DNA of 53,850 nucleotides from Gammaproteobacteria bacterium (GCA_030617815.1 JAUWUS010000005.1:1-53850); one strand, 5' to 3'; shown: positions 1 through 9,523, numbered from the stretch's first letter. Notes: generated from the letters alone by a model not told the origin. A program made the numbers and translations.

Positions 1-222
1 GTTCTTCGTAATTTGGTTATTCGCCGTAAAGCTGCGATTACTGACCCTTCACCTATGGCGCAAACTGAAGAGCGCGATAGCCGAGGTCGTGATGATCGTC
101 CTAATCGTACTAGCCGTGAAGAAAAACCAGCAGCCGCTGCGCCAGCAGAAACTAAACCTACTGAAGAAGCCAAAGTTGAAGAAACTAAAGCTGAAGAAGC
201 TAAAACAGAAGAAGGAGCATAA
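1..222 (+). CDS. rpsF: 30S ribosomal protein S6, C-terminal part (5' end outside window)
   Basis: Only the C-terminus is present; the frame is open from base 1 and stops at 220-222. The residues [19 protein letters not shown] match the end of the S6 fold, and rpsR follows after 2 bases as in the usual rpsF-rpsR operon. After the folded part there is a long low-complexity tail rich in Ala, Glu and Lys with repeated EE(A/T)K units. E. coli S6 also has an acidic tail that is glutamylated by RimK; whether that happens here is unknown. The identification rests mainly on context and the short conserved end. Confidence 0.88.
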   Translation, partial: VLRNLVIRRKAAITDPSPMAQTEERDSRGRDDRPNRTSREEKPAAAAPAETKPTEEAKVEETKAEEAKTEEGA

Positions 223-224
223 AG

Positions 225-452
225 ATGGCACGTCATTTCCGTCGTAGAAAATTCTGTCGTTTTACTGCAGATAAAGTTGAAGAGATTGATTACAAAGACT
301 TGGCTACATTAAAAGCCAACGTTACTGAAAGTGGCAAAATTGTCCCTAGTCGTATCACAGGTACAAAAGCACGTTACCAACGTCAGCTGGCAACAGCAGT
401 TAAACGTTCACGCTTTATTGCATTATTGCCGTACACTGATTCTCACGATTAA
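225..452 (+). CDS. rpsR: 30S ribosomal protein S18
   Basis: A 75-residue basic protein of normal S18 length. It has the typical N-terminal FRRRKFCRF segment, the central IDYKD and the C-terminal [19 protein letters not shown]18 binds the platform of the small ribosomal subunit together with S6. It starts at ATG 225, two bases after the rpsF stop, with a Shine-Dalgarno sequence inside the end of rpsF (gaaggag). Translation is probably coupled to S6. Confidence 0.97.
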   Translation: MARHFRRRKFCRFTADKVEEIDYKDLATLKANVTESGKIVPSRITGTKARYQRQLATAVKRSRFIALLPYTDSHD

Positions 453-502
453 GAAAATCAGTTAGTTACTCCAGTTATTTGGCGGACTAAAGGAAATAAA
501 CC

Positions 503-1429
503 ATGCAAGCATTAGCAAGATATATGATGCGTGGTCGGGTGCAAGCGATTGGTAGCATTGTTAGTTTGGCATTGTTATCGTTAATCGTTCCACCTTTAAC
601 AATACTTACAACAGCTGGTGTTGCTTTGGTGACATTAGTTCATGGTTATCGCGAAGGCTTGGTTAATCTTCTGGTATCAACGGTAATATTTGCTGTTGTT
701 ACCGGAGTAATGTTGAATCAACCCGCGTTTGTTATTGAGGCAGTGTTTAAGAACTGGTTACCTGCCTGGCTTTTAGCCAGTATTGTTTTAAGCAAAACAT
801 CAATGTCACTTGCGATTGTTGTAGCAGCAACTTTAAGTTGTTTATTGGTATTAGGATTTTATTTTTTTACTGATCCAGCTGCGTATTGGTTAGAAGTAAT
901 CAATGAACAGCTTTTACCCATGCTAAAAGAAATGGGTATAAAGTTTAAAGAAGGACAGCAAACTGAAAATGTTTGGTTGTTGATGTCAACAATTATGACA
1001 GGATCATTTTTAGCTTCGTTTTTCGCAGTACAAACGCTGAGTTTGTTACTGGCTCGTTGGTGGCAAGCCTTGTTGTATAACCCTGGTGGTTTCGGACAAG
1101 AGTTTCGTCAGTTACGTTTTGGTAAGGTAGCGGCAAATGTTGCTTTAGTGATCTCAATATTTGCAATTGCAACAGAGAATGAAATTGCTATAAATTTGGT
1201 TTTTATCATTATCGTTTTAATGATGTTTCAGGGTTTAGCGGTAGTACATAACCTTGTAGCGAAATGCAAATTAAGCCCTTCATTATTGACCGGAGTATAT
1301 ATTGTTATGCTCTTTACCTTGCTACACGGTGCTATCGGTTTATTGCTAGTTGCTTTGGTTGGTTTGTTAGATAACTGGTTGGATTTACGTTTTCGTTTGT
1401 GTGCAAAAGCACAGGACGAGTTGAATTAA
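503..1429 (+). CDS. DUF2232-type integral membrane protein of the S6 operon
   Basis: A 308-residue, very hydrophobic protein with about seven or eight predicted membrane segments separated by short polar loops. Its place between rpsR and rplI is the place occupied by a DUF2232 (YybS-like) membrane protein in Pseudomonas and several other gammaproteobacteria, which is the main reason for the name. The function of the family is not established. The start ATG at 503 is preceded by an aagga Shine-Dalgarno. It is probably cotranscribed with the ribosomal genes. No catalytic motif is recognisable. Confidence 0.75.
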   Translation: MQALARYMMRGRVQAIGSIVSLALLSLIVPPLTILTTAGVALVTLVHGYREGLVNLLVSTVIFAVVTGVMLNQPAFVIEAVFKNWLPAWLLASIVLSKTSMSLAIVVAATLSCLLVLGFYFFTDPAAYWLEVINEQLLPMLKEMGIKFKEGQQTENVWLLMSTIMTGSFLASFFAVQTLSLLLARWWQALLYNPGGFGQEFRQLRFGKVAANVALVISIFAIATENEIAINLVFIIIVLMMFQGLAVVHNLVAKCKLSPSLLTGVYIVMLFTLLHGAIGLLLVALVGLLDNWLDLRFRLCAKAQDELN

Positions 1430-1478
1430 AGCTTACTTGATAAAAGTAATCTAAATATAAGTAATTGAGGGTATTAAA

Positions 1479-1925
1479 ATGGAAGTCATTTTATTAGAAA
1501 GAGTTGCTAACCTTGGCAATCTGGGTGATCGTGTAACCGTTCGTTCAGGTTACGGTCGTAATTTTTTGGTGCCAAGCAAAAAAGCGGTACCTGCTAACGA
1601 AGCAAATATTGCTGAATTTGAAGCACGTCGTGCCGAGCTTGAAAAAGCAGCAGCAGAAGCCTTGGCAACAGCCCAATCTCGTGCTGAAGCAATTGCCGCT
1701 GTTGGGCAAATCACCATTAAAGCAAATGCGGGTGATGAAGGTAAACTTTTCGGTTCAATTGGCGTCAATGACATTGTTGATGCAGCAGCCGCAGCCGGCA
1801 TGACTGTTGAGCGTCGTGAAGTGTCTTTACCAGAATCTATTCGTAATGTTGGTGAATATGAAGTGACATTCCAGTTGCATTCAGATGTGGCACAGAATGT
1901 TCAGCTCACAGTTGAAGCCGAGTAA
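1479..1925 (+). CDS. rplI: 50S ribosomal protein L9
   Basis: 148 residues, the normal length of L9. The N-terminal domain has the L9 signature [17 protein letters not shown] followed by [20 protein letters not shown] long Ala/Glu connecting helix (about residues 40-75) and the C-terminal domain with [11 protein letters not shown] follow. L9 binds 23S rRNA near the L1 stalk. It closes the S6-S18-L9 operon, and a strong intrinsic terminator follows 35 bases downstream. Confidence 0.97.
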   Translation: MEVILLERVANLGNLGDRVTVRSGYGRNFLVPSKKAVPANEANIAEFEARRAELEKAAAEALATAQSRAEAIAAVGQITIKANAGDEGKLFGSIGVNDIVDAAAAAGMTVERREVSLPESIRNVGEYEVTFQLHSDVAQNVQLTVEAE

Positions 1926-1960
1926 AATTTAAAGCTATTACGTTTTTATAAAGTACCAAT

Positions 1961-1995
1961 AAAAAGGCTGGTTAATTTTTAACCAGCCTTTTTTT
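1961..1995 (+). terminator. Rho-independent terminator after rplI
   Basis: A 15-bp inverted repeat (1961-1975 with 1979-1993, core aaggctggttaa) with a 3-base loop, followed by a T tract. It ends the rpsF-rpsR-DUF2232-rplI transcript, so dnaB at 2135 needs its own promoter. Confidence 0.93.
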
Positions 1996-2134
1996 GTTTA
2001 ATTTGTGGAAAATTGTGCAATTTTTACTTGAGTGATTGTGATATTCTTTGATTTCAATATTGATCCTGCGTGAAAGAATAAAGACCTTATTTGCAGGGCT
2101 TTCGTTTTATTTTTTATAAAGAGATTTTGCTCAA

Positions 2135-3562
2135 ATGCAAGAAGTTGCACCTCCATCATATCCAGACTCTTATCCTGATTCAGCGTATCCGGCTGATAGT
2201 TCAACCGAAGCGTTAAAATTGCCACCTTATTCACTTGAAGCGGAGCAGGCGGTGTTGGGTGGTTTGATGATTGATAACAGCACCTGGGATCAGGTTTCTG
2301 ATGTGGTGATGGAAGCAGACTTTTATCGCAAGGATCACCGTTTGATATTTAGCGCTATTTTTAGCTTAGCGGAAGAAAATAATCCTTATGATGTTGTAAC
2401 ACTTTCTGAATGGTTGGATTCCCGGAATGAATTAAATAACGTGGGTGGCTTGAGTTATTTAGGTTCGCTGGCAAAAAATACCCCGACAGCAGCAAATATT
2501 AAAGCGTATGCAAAAATTGTGCGTGAACGTTCAGTTTTGCGTCAGTTAATTCGTGTTTCAACCGATATTGCAGAATCTGCTTACAACCCTGATGGTCGCA
2601 CCAGTGCCGAATTGCTGGATCAAGCTGAAAGCAAAGTTTTTGAAATTGCTGAAAAAGGTGGTCGGGCAGAGGGTGGTTATGAAAAGATCCAGGACTTATT
2701 AGTTAAAGCCGTTGATCGCATTGATACTTTATATCAAAGTGATACCGCCTATACGGGTATACCAACTGGCTTTGATGATTTTGATAACCTGACCTCAGGT
2801 TTGCAAAAAGCAGATTTGGTCATTATCGCGGGTCGACCTTCCATGGGTAAAACATCGTTTGTAATGAACCTTGTTGAAAATGCCGCCATTAAACATAAAC
2901 AGCCGGTTGCCGTGTTTAGTATGGAAATGCCGGGTGATCAATTAGTTATGCGTATGATGGCTTCGTTAGGTCGTATTGATTCTAATAAAATTCGTACTGG
3001 TAAGCTGGATGATGCCGATTGGCCACGTTTAACTTCGGCGGTAGGTATTTTAAATGAAGCCCCCATTTTTATTGACGACACCCCAGGGTTAAACCCTATG
3101 GAAATTCGTTCGCGCGCACGACGCATTCATCGTGAACATGGCTTAGGTATGATCGTGATTGATTATTTACAATTGATGCAGTCAGCACGCAGTAATGGTG
3201 AAAACAGAGCAACAGAAATTTCAGAAATTTCACGCTCACTAAAAGGTTTAGCCAAAGAACTGGGTGTGCCGGTTTTAGCTTTATCGCAGCTTAATCGTAG
3301 CCTTGAACAACGTCCTAATAAACGTCCCATTATGTCTGATTTACGTGAGTCCGGTGCGATTGAGCAAGATGCCGATCTCATTGTCTTTATTTACCGAGAT
3401 GAAGTTTATAATGAAGACAGTCCTGAAAAAGGCACAGCAGAAATTATTATCGGTAAACAACGTAATGGTCCTATTGGTATGACTCGCCTGACTTTCCTCG
3501 GGCAATATACACGTTTTGAAAGTCATTCAAACTCTGGTGGGTATGATGGGGATTATGGATGA
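2135..3562 (+). CDS. dnaB: Replicative DNA helicase DnaB
   Basis: 475 residues, close to E. coli DnaB. The N-terminal DnaB domain starts at PPYSLEAEQAVLGGL (about residue 30). The RecA-like helicase domain has Walker A GRPSMGKTS with Lys239, and further conserved blocks VFSMEMPG, IVIDYLQLM (Walker B), LSQLNRSLEQR and DLRESGAIEQDADLI. It unwinds DNA at the replication fork. The gene overlaps alr by four bases, so the two are translationally coupled. No intein or insertion is seen. Confidence 0.97.
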   Translation: MQEVAPPSYPDSYPDSAYPADSSTEALKLPPYSLEAEQAVLGGLMIDNSTWDQVSDVVMEADFYRKDHRLIFSAIFSLAEENNPYDVVTLSEWLDSRNELNNVGGLSYLGSLAKNTPTAANIKAYAKIVRERSVLRQLIRVSTDIAESAYNPDGRTSAELLDQAESKVFEIAEKGGRAEGGYEKIQDLLVKAVDRIDTLYQSDTAYTGIPTGFDDFDNLTSGLQKADLVIIAGRPSMGKTSFVMNLVENAAIKHKQPVAVFSMEMPGDQLVMRMMASLGRIDSNKIRTGKLDDADWPRLTSAVGILNEAPIFIDDTPGLNPMEIRSRARRIHREHGLGMIVIDYLQLMQSARSNGENRATEISEISRSLKGLAKELGVPVLALSQLNRSLEQRPNKRPIMSDLRESGAIEQDADLIVFIYRDEVYNEDSPEKGTAEIIIGKQRNGPIGMTRLTFLGQYTRFESHSNSGGYDGDYG

Positions 3563-4632
3563 GTGTAAAAGCGCTCATTGATCTTGATGCATGTCGTTAT
3601 AATTTATCCATAGCAAAAAAAGCTGCTCCAGACTCCAAATGTATCACTATTATAAAAGCTAATGCTTACGGTCATGGTATGGTAGAGATCGCTAAAGCGT
3701 TAAATGATGCGGATATGTTTGGCGTTGCACGAATTGATGAAGCAATACAATTGCGTGAAGCGGGCATAACAGTACCTGTTTTATTACTTGAAGGTTTCTC
3801 TTCAGAAAACGAACTAAACCTTGTTCGTCAACATAAACTCGATTGCGTTATTCATAATGAAAGTCAGCTTGATTTACTCGAACAATCAACTGGCGAGAAA
3901 ATTTCTGTTTACCTAAAAATTGATAGCGGTATGCATCGCTTAGGTTTTAATCCAGAAGATGTTGTGGATGTGATGCAACGTTTAAAACAAAATACAAATG
4001 TGAATACTACTGTTAAGTTGATGACTCACTTGGCCAATGCAGATGATAAACAGGATGATACAACCTTAAAACAAATTGACGTTTTTTATCAAAGTATTGA
4101 AAGCTTCTCTTCTGCAGAAACCAGTATTGCAAACTCAGCCGGCATATTAGGCTGGCCACAAAGCCATGCTTTATGGAACAGGCCGGGCATTATGCTTTAT
4201 GGTGTGTCGCCCTTTATAAAGGGAAAAGCAAGTGATCATAATTTAAAACCCGTGATGACTTTATCATCTCAGCTGGTGGCGGTGAAAAAAATAAAAAAAG
4301 GTGAGTCTATAGGTTATGGCGGAACTTATATTTGTGAAAAAGATAAAACAGTGGGTATTGTCGCAATAGGTTATGGCGATGGTTATCCAAGGCACGCAAA
4401 AACAGGCACTCCCGTATTAGTGAATAATAAACGTTGTTCTTTACTGGGGCGTGTTTCTATGGATATGATTTGCGTTAATCTTGACGAGCAACCTGCCACA
4501 AAGGTGAATGACCCCGTTGTATTGTGGGGAAAAGGTTTGCCTGTAGAAGAAATTGCAGAATCTGCCGATACTATTGCTTATGAGTTGTTGTGTGGAGTGA
4601 CGGGCAGAGTTGAGTTTGTTTATTCAGACTAA
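3559..4632 (+). CDS. alr: Alanine racemase
   Basis: 357 residues, normal for Alr. The PLP-binding lysine is Lys33 in IIKANAYGHG, and the second catalytic base is Tyr253 in SIGYGGTY. The C-terminal barrel has GYGDGYPR and GRVSMDMICV. The enzyme interconverts L- and D-alanine for peptidoglycan. It starts at ATG 3559 inside the dnaB stop (ATGA overlap); dnaB-alr adjacency is common in gammaproteobacteria. Confidence 0.96.
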   Translation: MSVKALIDLDACRYNLSIAKKAAPDSKCITIIKANAYGHGMVEIAKALNDADMFGVARIDEAIQLREAGITVPVLLLEGFSSENELNLVRQHKLDCVIHNESQLDLLEQSTGEKISVYLKIDSGMHRLGFNPEDVVDVMQRLKQNTNVNTTVKLMTHLANADDKQDDTTLKQIDVFYQSIESFSSAETSIANSAGILGWPQSHALWNRPGIMLYGVSPFIKGKASDHNLKPVMTLSSQLVAVKKIKKGESIGYGGTYICEKDKTVGIVAIGYGDGYPRHAKTGTPVLVNNKRCSLLGRVSMDMICVNLDEQPATKVNDPVVLWGKGLPVEEIAESADTIAYELLCGVTGRVEFVYSD

Positions 4633-4643
4633 CTTTGTTTTTT

Positions 4644-4865
4644 GTAGGTCAGACTTCAGTCTGACAATTTAACATTATATGTCCGGGTTCGTCCGGACAG
4701 CCGAGTTACTTTTTCTTGCTTAACTTAAATTTACTAGACAAAAGTAACCCAAAGAGAAAGACACCCTAAGGTTTGACCTCGTTTTATTCGGTTACCCTCA
4801 ATGCTCATATGTAACGGGCGCTGCGGAACTCGCACTATGCTCCGCATTCAACGCGCTCAAACATT
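4644..4865 (+). repeat. Left copy of an inverted intergenic repeat
   Basis: Non-coding sequence sharing an ordered series of blocks with the reverse complement of 6019-6390: gtaggtcagact, cagtctgac, atgtccgg..ccggacagccgagt, aaagaaa/aagacaccc-like segment and cgcgctcaaaca. The two copies are diverged but collinear and point towards each other around the gene at 5089-5934. Short blocks of this kind recur in intergenic regions of many gammaproteobacteria (from memory). The rest of the 4633-5088 gap contains a gacccaaagcggacg motif near 5013 and no convincing gene. Confidence 0.6.
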
Positions 4866-5088
4866 AAATACATGGATGTATTAATGTCGCAAAGGCCATG
4901 GATGGCCGTGAGTGACTTCCTCGCTTAAACCCCATTACATATTGCGCGTTTCGGCTACACTCAAGGGTTAGGCCAAACTCAAACTTTGGTGCTATGATTA
5001 TGACAGCTGTCGACCCAAAGCGGACGCACGTATTTTGGATCATCTCAACGTGAAAAATTATTATTCGATAATCTAAATAGTTTAAATA

Positions 5089-5934
5089 ATGACAATATTA
5101 TTATACTTACCTGGTTTTACATCTGTCGAGGCTGCAATGGCAAGGAGCCATGAGATAGCGGTAGAATCTGGACTTTTATCACCCAACGGCTATTGGTTTA
5201 GGTGGGTGCAAATCAGTTCGACAGAATGGGCATTACAATTAAATCCTGAAGAAGCAGGAAAGCTTACTCAAGAAGAGCAAAAAACATTGGTTCCCATTAA
5301 ATCTATTTCTATTCATGCTCATCCAACTCCTGTATACAGATATTTTGATAATCCAGAATACGTTGAGAAGTTTTTTGAGACTGGGGCTTTAAGAATTAGT
5401 AGCTTTGAGGCTTTTTCAAGTCACCCAGACGAGAGCTTTCGTGATGCAGGGGAAGGAAAAAATATAATGGCCGTAAACGGTAAAAACTCATCTTTCTACG
5501 CGCTAACTGAGAGTGGTAAATCTTGTTTTATATTAAGCACAAGTATTCTAGGACCATGGGTAAATATAGAAAAATTTAAAGATAAGGCCTGTTTTGAGAT
5601 CACAAATCCTTGGAAGTTTGCCATGGCGATAGCGAACTCTCTTGATGAATGCTCTAACGCAGTACTAGGCTCATGTTCCTATATTCCTAAACGCGTAGTA
5701 ACTAAAGATGTGCCAGAACACGATTTTGTAGAAAGACATAAAATGGGAGGTATCAATGCCATCAATGAGGATATTGAGGGCTTACTTCAGTACAGCACGA
5801 TGTTTCACAAACCAATGCGATTTCAAGATGAACATGAATTTAGAATTGTATGGGACATGGATCATGCTGTGATTGAGCCAAAGGATATTATCTGTCAAGA
5901 AGCACTGCAATTCTGTCGAATAGTTGAAATCTGA
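5089..5934 (+). CDS. Hypothetical protein, DUF2971-like pattern, accessory gene
   Basis: 281 residues, soluble, no signal peptide. I do not recognise it with certainty. From about residue 80 it shows VYRYFDNPEYVEKFF, LRISSFEAFSSH and, near the end, DEHEFRIVW. This order (RY-start, a 'SFEAF' block, a late E-F-R block) resembles DUF2971-type proteins, whose role is not settled. Codon use and AT content look a little different from its neighbours. It interrupts an otherwise conserved alr-to-radA interval and is bracketed by inverted repeats, which suggests an acquired cargo gene. ATG 5089 has a poor ribosome site; ATG 5137, with gagg upstream, is an alternative start. Confidence 0.6.
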   Translation: MTILLYLPGFTSVEAAMARSHEIAVESGLLSPNGYWFRWVQISSTEWALQLNPEEAGKLTQEEQKTLVPIKSISIHAHPTPVYRYFDNPEYVEKFFETGALRISSFEAFSSHPDESFRDAGEGKNIMAVNGKNSSFYALTESGKSCFILSTSILGPWVNIEKFKDKACFEITNPWKFAMAIANSLDECSNAVLGSCSYIPKRVVTKDVPEHDFVERHKMGGINAINEDIEGLLQYSTMFHKPMRFQDEHEFRIVWDMDHAVIEPKDIICQEALQFCRIVEI

Positions 5935-6018
5935 AAGCCCGCTTCTGGCCGAAAGCAGAATTTAGCTTTAATTGGACAGATCTACCTAAGTGAAATTATC
6001 CCGTTTGACGCAGCCGAA

Positions 6019-6390
6019 CATCAAAATTTAAAACAGGATCATAGCGAGCTTTTGTTTGAGCGCGATCAGTGCAGAGCACAGCGCGAGTTAGCGAGTGCCT
6101 GTTTTATATTTTGATGTGAGGGTATTGGAATTGAAAATTCCAACAAGTCTTCGGATGTCTTTTTCTTTGGTACCTTTCTTTTGGACAAGCAAAAGAAAGA
6201 TACTTGCTGTCGGTCAACCACCGACTCGGCTGTCCGGCCGAAACCGGACATAACATATACATGGATTCCATCCTTTGGTTCGTAAACGGTGCATCCCTGC
6301 ACCACTCCTCCCGCCTGTGCGGGAATGACAAATGTCAGACTGATACCCTCTAACTTTAATTTATAGTGGGGCACTATGAGTCTGACCTAC
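6019..6390 (-). repeat. Right copy of the inverted intergenic repeat, with internal palindrome
   Basis: Read on the minus strand, this repeats the block order of 4644-4865. It also contains a near-perfect 19-bp inverted repeat (6019-6037 with 6098-6116, one mismatch) enclosing a GC-rich loop. A gcgggaatgac module lies near 6318, and the same module occurs in the element at 33931-34011. The apparent reading frames on the minus strand here follow the repeat and are not considered genes. Confidence 0.6.
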
Positions 6391-6393
6391 AGC

Positions 6394-7353
6394 TTACTCA
6401 GAAACCCTATCCGCCGAATTCCCAAACCATTTATCTAAATCCCATTCAAGAAATTCCGAGTAGTTCATATAATGTGATCCATCACAGGAAAATGTCAGTC
6501 CAACAATTCCATTAACAATATTGAATGAAGCTGAACGTAAGTAAACCGTTTCATCCATGTTACGTAATATTTGTAACATATCCATAACTTCGGCAATCTT
6601 TTTTTGTGGCACAGTAGCGATATCCGGATATTCCTGCCGTGGATAAGCGAGACAACGTTCAGGATCAATCAGATCATCAAGCATATGAATATGATATTCA
6701 TATGGGTTTTCCATTGACCAGAACGAAACACGTGAACTTGAGTAATGAATTTTGCAGTGAAAAATACCGTGGTGCATCATCATCTCTTTAATGATTTCAG
6801 TGACATTATCGAGTTGTTTATCCATCGCACTGAGGACACGTTCCTGCATAAAGAGTGTGCCTCGAATGGCGGGATCACCTTTATATTGTTGCCATTTGGT
6901 GTCTTCTTTTGTTACCGTTTTATCAATAGGTAGTTTTTCTACATCAAAGTCGGCGGCAATAAATCCGAGAACCTGATCACCGTCAGTGACCGACTGCATT
7001 ACGGTAATGCATGATTTGCCGTTATGGGTGCTGATATAAACTGGTGACATGGTGAAGCCTTTATAGGGCAAGGTTTTTTCCATGTAAGGGCGGCCACTCA
7101 AAACACGACCGCGCAAGGTTGAATCTTTTTTATGCGCTTCAATGTTTGATGAAATCAGCATGCCGACAGTATCAACGGCATAAATGAGATCGCAATAAGG
7201 CATCATATTCAGACTGTCTTGTAATATTTTATCGAGTTCCTCCGCATCTTCCCATGCATATACGCACGACTTTGCTAACGCGGTCAGTAATCCTTCTGAG
7301 CGTTTCGCTAATGCTTTTTTCTTATTGGAGATAATTTCTTTAAACCAGGACAT
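6394..7353 (-). CDS. Cytoplasmic Cache/PDC-type sensor domain protein
   Basis: 319 residues without a signal peptide or membrane segment. Residues about 35-155 follow the PDC/Cache pattern: a long N-terminal helix, then CDLIYAVDTVGMLISSN, GRPYMEKTLPYKGFTMSPVYIS and VLGFIAADFDVEKLP. The C-terminal 150 residues have no recognisable output domain (no GGDEF, HAMP or kinase), so it may act as a ligand sensor through a partner. The start ATG 7353 faces radA across a 156-base divergent intergenic region. Function unknown. Confidence 0.65.
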   Translation of the reverse strand: MSWFKEIISNKKKALAKRSEGLLTALAKSCVYAWEDAEELDKILQDSLNMMPYCDLIYAVDTVGMLISSNIEAHKKDSTLRGRVLSGRPYMEKTLPYKGFTMSPVYISTHNGKSCITVMQSVTDGDQVLGFIAADFDVEKLPIDKTVTKEDTKWQQYKGDPAIRGTLFMQERVLSAMDKQLDNVTEIIKEMMMHHGIFHCKIHYSSSRVSFWSMENPYEYHIHMLDDLIDPERCLAYPRQEYPDIATVPQKKIAEVMDMLQILRNMDETVYLRSASFNIVNGIVGLTFSCDGSHYMNYSEFLEWDLDKWFGNSADRVSE

Positions 7354-7509
7354 TACAGACTCTTCTATATATAGAGTGTTATTCTATCGTATTACTGTGA
7401 CAAAGGCATGAAACTGTTTCACATATTTTGTACTTTGCCGAGAATTATTCGTGTTAATACATGTTAAAGTTAGTCAAATAATTAAATTCGAAATAAAAAC
7501 ACTAACATA

Positions 7510-8877
7510 ATGGCAAAAGTAAAAGTTTTATATAGTTGTACTGATTGTGGAGCCGAGGCACCCAAATGGGCAGGGCAATGTGGTGACTGTGGTGCATGGA
7601 ATACTCTGATAGAAATGACTTCTTTACCGTCTGCTTCTTCACGAACTACGCGTTATGCTGGTTTTGCCGGTGAGGCTGCAAGTTTAAAAGTGCAACGACT
7701 GGATGAAGTGAATCCGGATGATGTTGCTCGGTTTAAAACGGGCAGTGGAGAATTTGATCGGGTTTTAGGAGGTGGTCTGGTTCCGGGTTCAGTTGTTTTA
7801 TTAGGCGGTGATCCGGGTATTGGTAAATCAACTTTATTATTACAAATCCTTACCCAGCTAGGTGAGTTGAATCCATTATATATAACCGGTGAAGAATCAT
7901 TACAGCAAGTTAGTGCACGTGCTTCTCGTTTAGGCCTAAAAGCAGATGATTTACGTTTGTTAGTTGAAACACGGGTTGAAGATATTTTAAATATCGCACA
8001 AAAAGAAAAACCACGAGTGATGGTGGTTGATTCAATCCAGACTATGTATACCGATGAGTTGCAGTCCGCCCCTGGTGCTGTTGCACAGGTACGGGAAAGT
8101 GCAGCGCAACTGGTACGTTATGCAAAACAAACTCAAACCATGATTTTTTTAGTGGGGCACGTCACAAAAGAAGGAACTTTAGCCGGGCCGCGTGTTTTAG
8201 AACACATGGTTGATACGGTTCTTTATTTTGAAGGTGACAGTGGCAGTCGTTATCGTTTAATTCGCGCGATCAAAAATCGTTATGGCGCAGTGAATGAGCT
8301 TGGTGTCTTTGCGATGACCGACAAAGGTTTGCGTGATGTGAGTAATCCTTCTGCTATTTTTCTTTCTCAGCATGAACAAGCTGTTGCGGGCAGTGTTGTG
8401 ATGGTCACACTTGAAGGCAGTCGTCCTTTATTAGTTGAAGTGCAAGCATTGGTCGATGAGAGTCATTTAAGTAACCCACGTCGCGTGACCACAGGTCTGG
8501 AACATAATCGTCTTGCGATGTTACTTGCCGTATTACATCGGCATGGTGGCATTGTTACTCATGATCAGGATGTTTTTGCTAATGTTGTTGGTGGTGTCCG
8601 GGTGACCGAAACCGGTGCCGATCTGGCAGTTGTACTGGCGGTGAAATCGAGTTTAAGTGATCGTATTATGCCTAATGATGTTATTGTTTTTGGTGAAGTG
8701 GGGTTAGCCGGAGAAATTCGTCCGGTGCCTAATGGTCAGGAGCGGTTACATGAAGCAGTAAAACATGGTTTTAAGCGTGCACTTGTACCAAAAGGCAATG
8801 AACCGGCAAAACCGATTAAAGGTATGAATGTTATTGGTGTATCGCGCTTAAGTGAGGCTTTAAATGCAATTGATTAG
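7510..8877 (+). CDS. radA: DNA repair protein RadA
   Basis: 455 residues, normal length. The N-terminal zinc finger has two CxxC pairs (CTDCG ... CGDCG). The RecA-like ATPase has Walker A GGDPGIGKST with Lys106 and the RadA-specific KNRYG motif. The C-terminal Lon-like domain has the pattern DLAVVLAVKSS and VFGEVGLAGEIRPV. RadA helps process recombination intermediates and branch migration. It ends 7 bases before the convergent FHA gene. Confidence 0.97.
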   Translation: MAKVKVLYSCTDCGAEAPKWAGQCGDCGAWNTLIEMTSLPSASSRTTRYAGFAGEAASLKVQRLDEVNPDDVARFKTGSGEFDRVLGGGLVPGSVVLLGGDPGIGKSTLLLQILTQLGELNPLYITGEESLQQVSARASRLGLKADDLRLLVETRVEDILNIAQKEKPRVMVVDSIQTMYTDELQSAPGAVAQVRESAAQLVRYAKQTQTMIFLVGHVTKEGTLAGPRVLEHMVDTVLYFEGDSGSRYRLIRAIKNRYGAVNELGVFAMTDKGLRDVSNPSAIFLSQHEQAVAGSVVMVTLEGSRPLLVEVQALVDESHLSNPRRVTTGLEHNRLAMLLAVLHRHGGIVTHDQDVFANVVGGVRVTETGADLAVVLAVKSSLSDRIMPNDVIVFGEVGLAGEIRPVPNGQERLHEAVKHGFKRALVPKGNEPAKPIKGMNVIGVSRLSEALNAID

Positions 8878-8884
8878 GTATATT

Positions 8885-9523
8885 TTATTCAAGATAAAAT
8901 TGCATTTTGATGTTACCCATCTGAATGGTATCACCATCTGTTAACTGGTGGCTTTTATCACCCAGTTCTTTATTTCTAATTAAAAGTGGATGTTTACCTT
9001 CGAGTTGCGAAATGAAATAGCCATCTTGTCGTTTGGTAATAACGGCAGTAGAAATACCGGGTTTTCCGAGGTTGGTCATGGCTTTGTTCAAACTCATGGT
9101 TTTTCCCAGGTTTGTCCCAGTCATAATTTGCAGCCAGCCCTGTGTTTTTTTCGGAGTCTCTGTTTTGACGGGAGGGGCTTTTTCAATAATGCTTTCGACA
9201 ATAGCATCTGTTTCGCCGGTGTTGTTAATGTCTTCAGAATATATATAAGTGAGGGTGTGTTTACCAATACGAATAACTTCACCGTCTTTTAGTGTATGCA
9301 ATCCCTCTATTTTTGTTGTGCCAATAAAAGTACCTTCTTCAGTGCCAAGATCACGAATGGCGGTGTTATTGTCGACAGTATCAATTTCTGCATGTTCAGA
9401 CTGGATTGCCAGACTATCGACAAATATGGCACAGCGTGGATCACTGCCCAGCGTCATCGTTCCTTTTAAAACAGGAAAAATTTTGAGCACCTTGCCTTTA
9501 AAAGAAAGTGTCAGTTTTGACAC
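8885..9523 (-). CDS. FHA-domain protein (two FHA modules)
   Basis: 212 residues from a GTG start at 9523, chosen because ggag lies a few bases upstream; a longer TTG form to 9535 has no such site. Residues about 5-95 form a clear forkhead-associated domain (TMTLGSDPRCAIFVD, SEHAEID, LGTEEGTFIG, LKDGEVIRIGKHTL). The second half (about 125-212) looks like a degenerate second FHA fold (TDGDTIQMGNIKMQFYL) lacking the canonical phosphothreonine-binding residues. FHA domains bind phosphothreonine peptides. No kinase or secretion genes are nearby, so its partner is unknown. Confidence 0.8.
   Translation of the reverse strand: MSKLTLSFKGKVLKIFPVLKGTMTLGSDPRCAIFVDSLAIQSEHAEIDTVDNNTAIRDLGTEEGTFIGTTKIEGLHTLKDGEVIRIGKHTLTYIYSEDINNTGETDAIVESIIEKAPPVKTETPKKTQGWLQIMTGTNLGKTMSLNKAMTNLGKPGISTAVITKRQDGYFISQLEGKHPLLIRNKELGDKSHQLTDGDTIQMGNIKMQFYLE

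Noticed and set aside
6066-6374. Overlapping minus-strand open frames of 102 and 75 codons
   Set aside because: They follow the interspersed repeat 6019-6390, lack a ribosome site and show no protein-like pattern.
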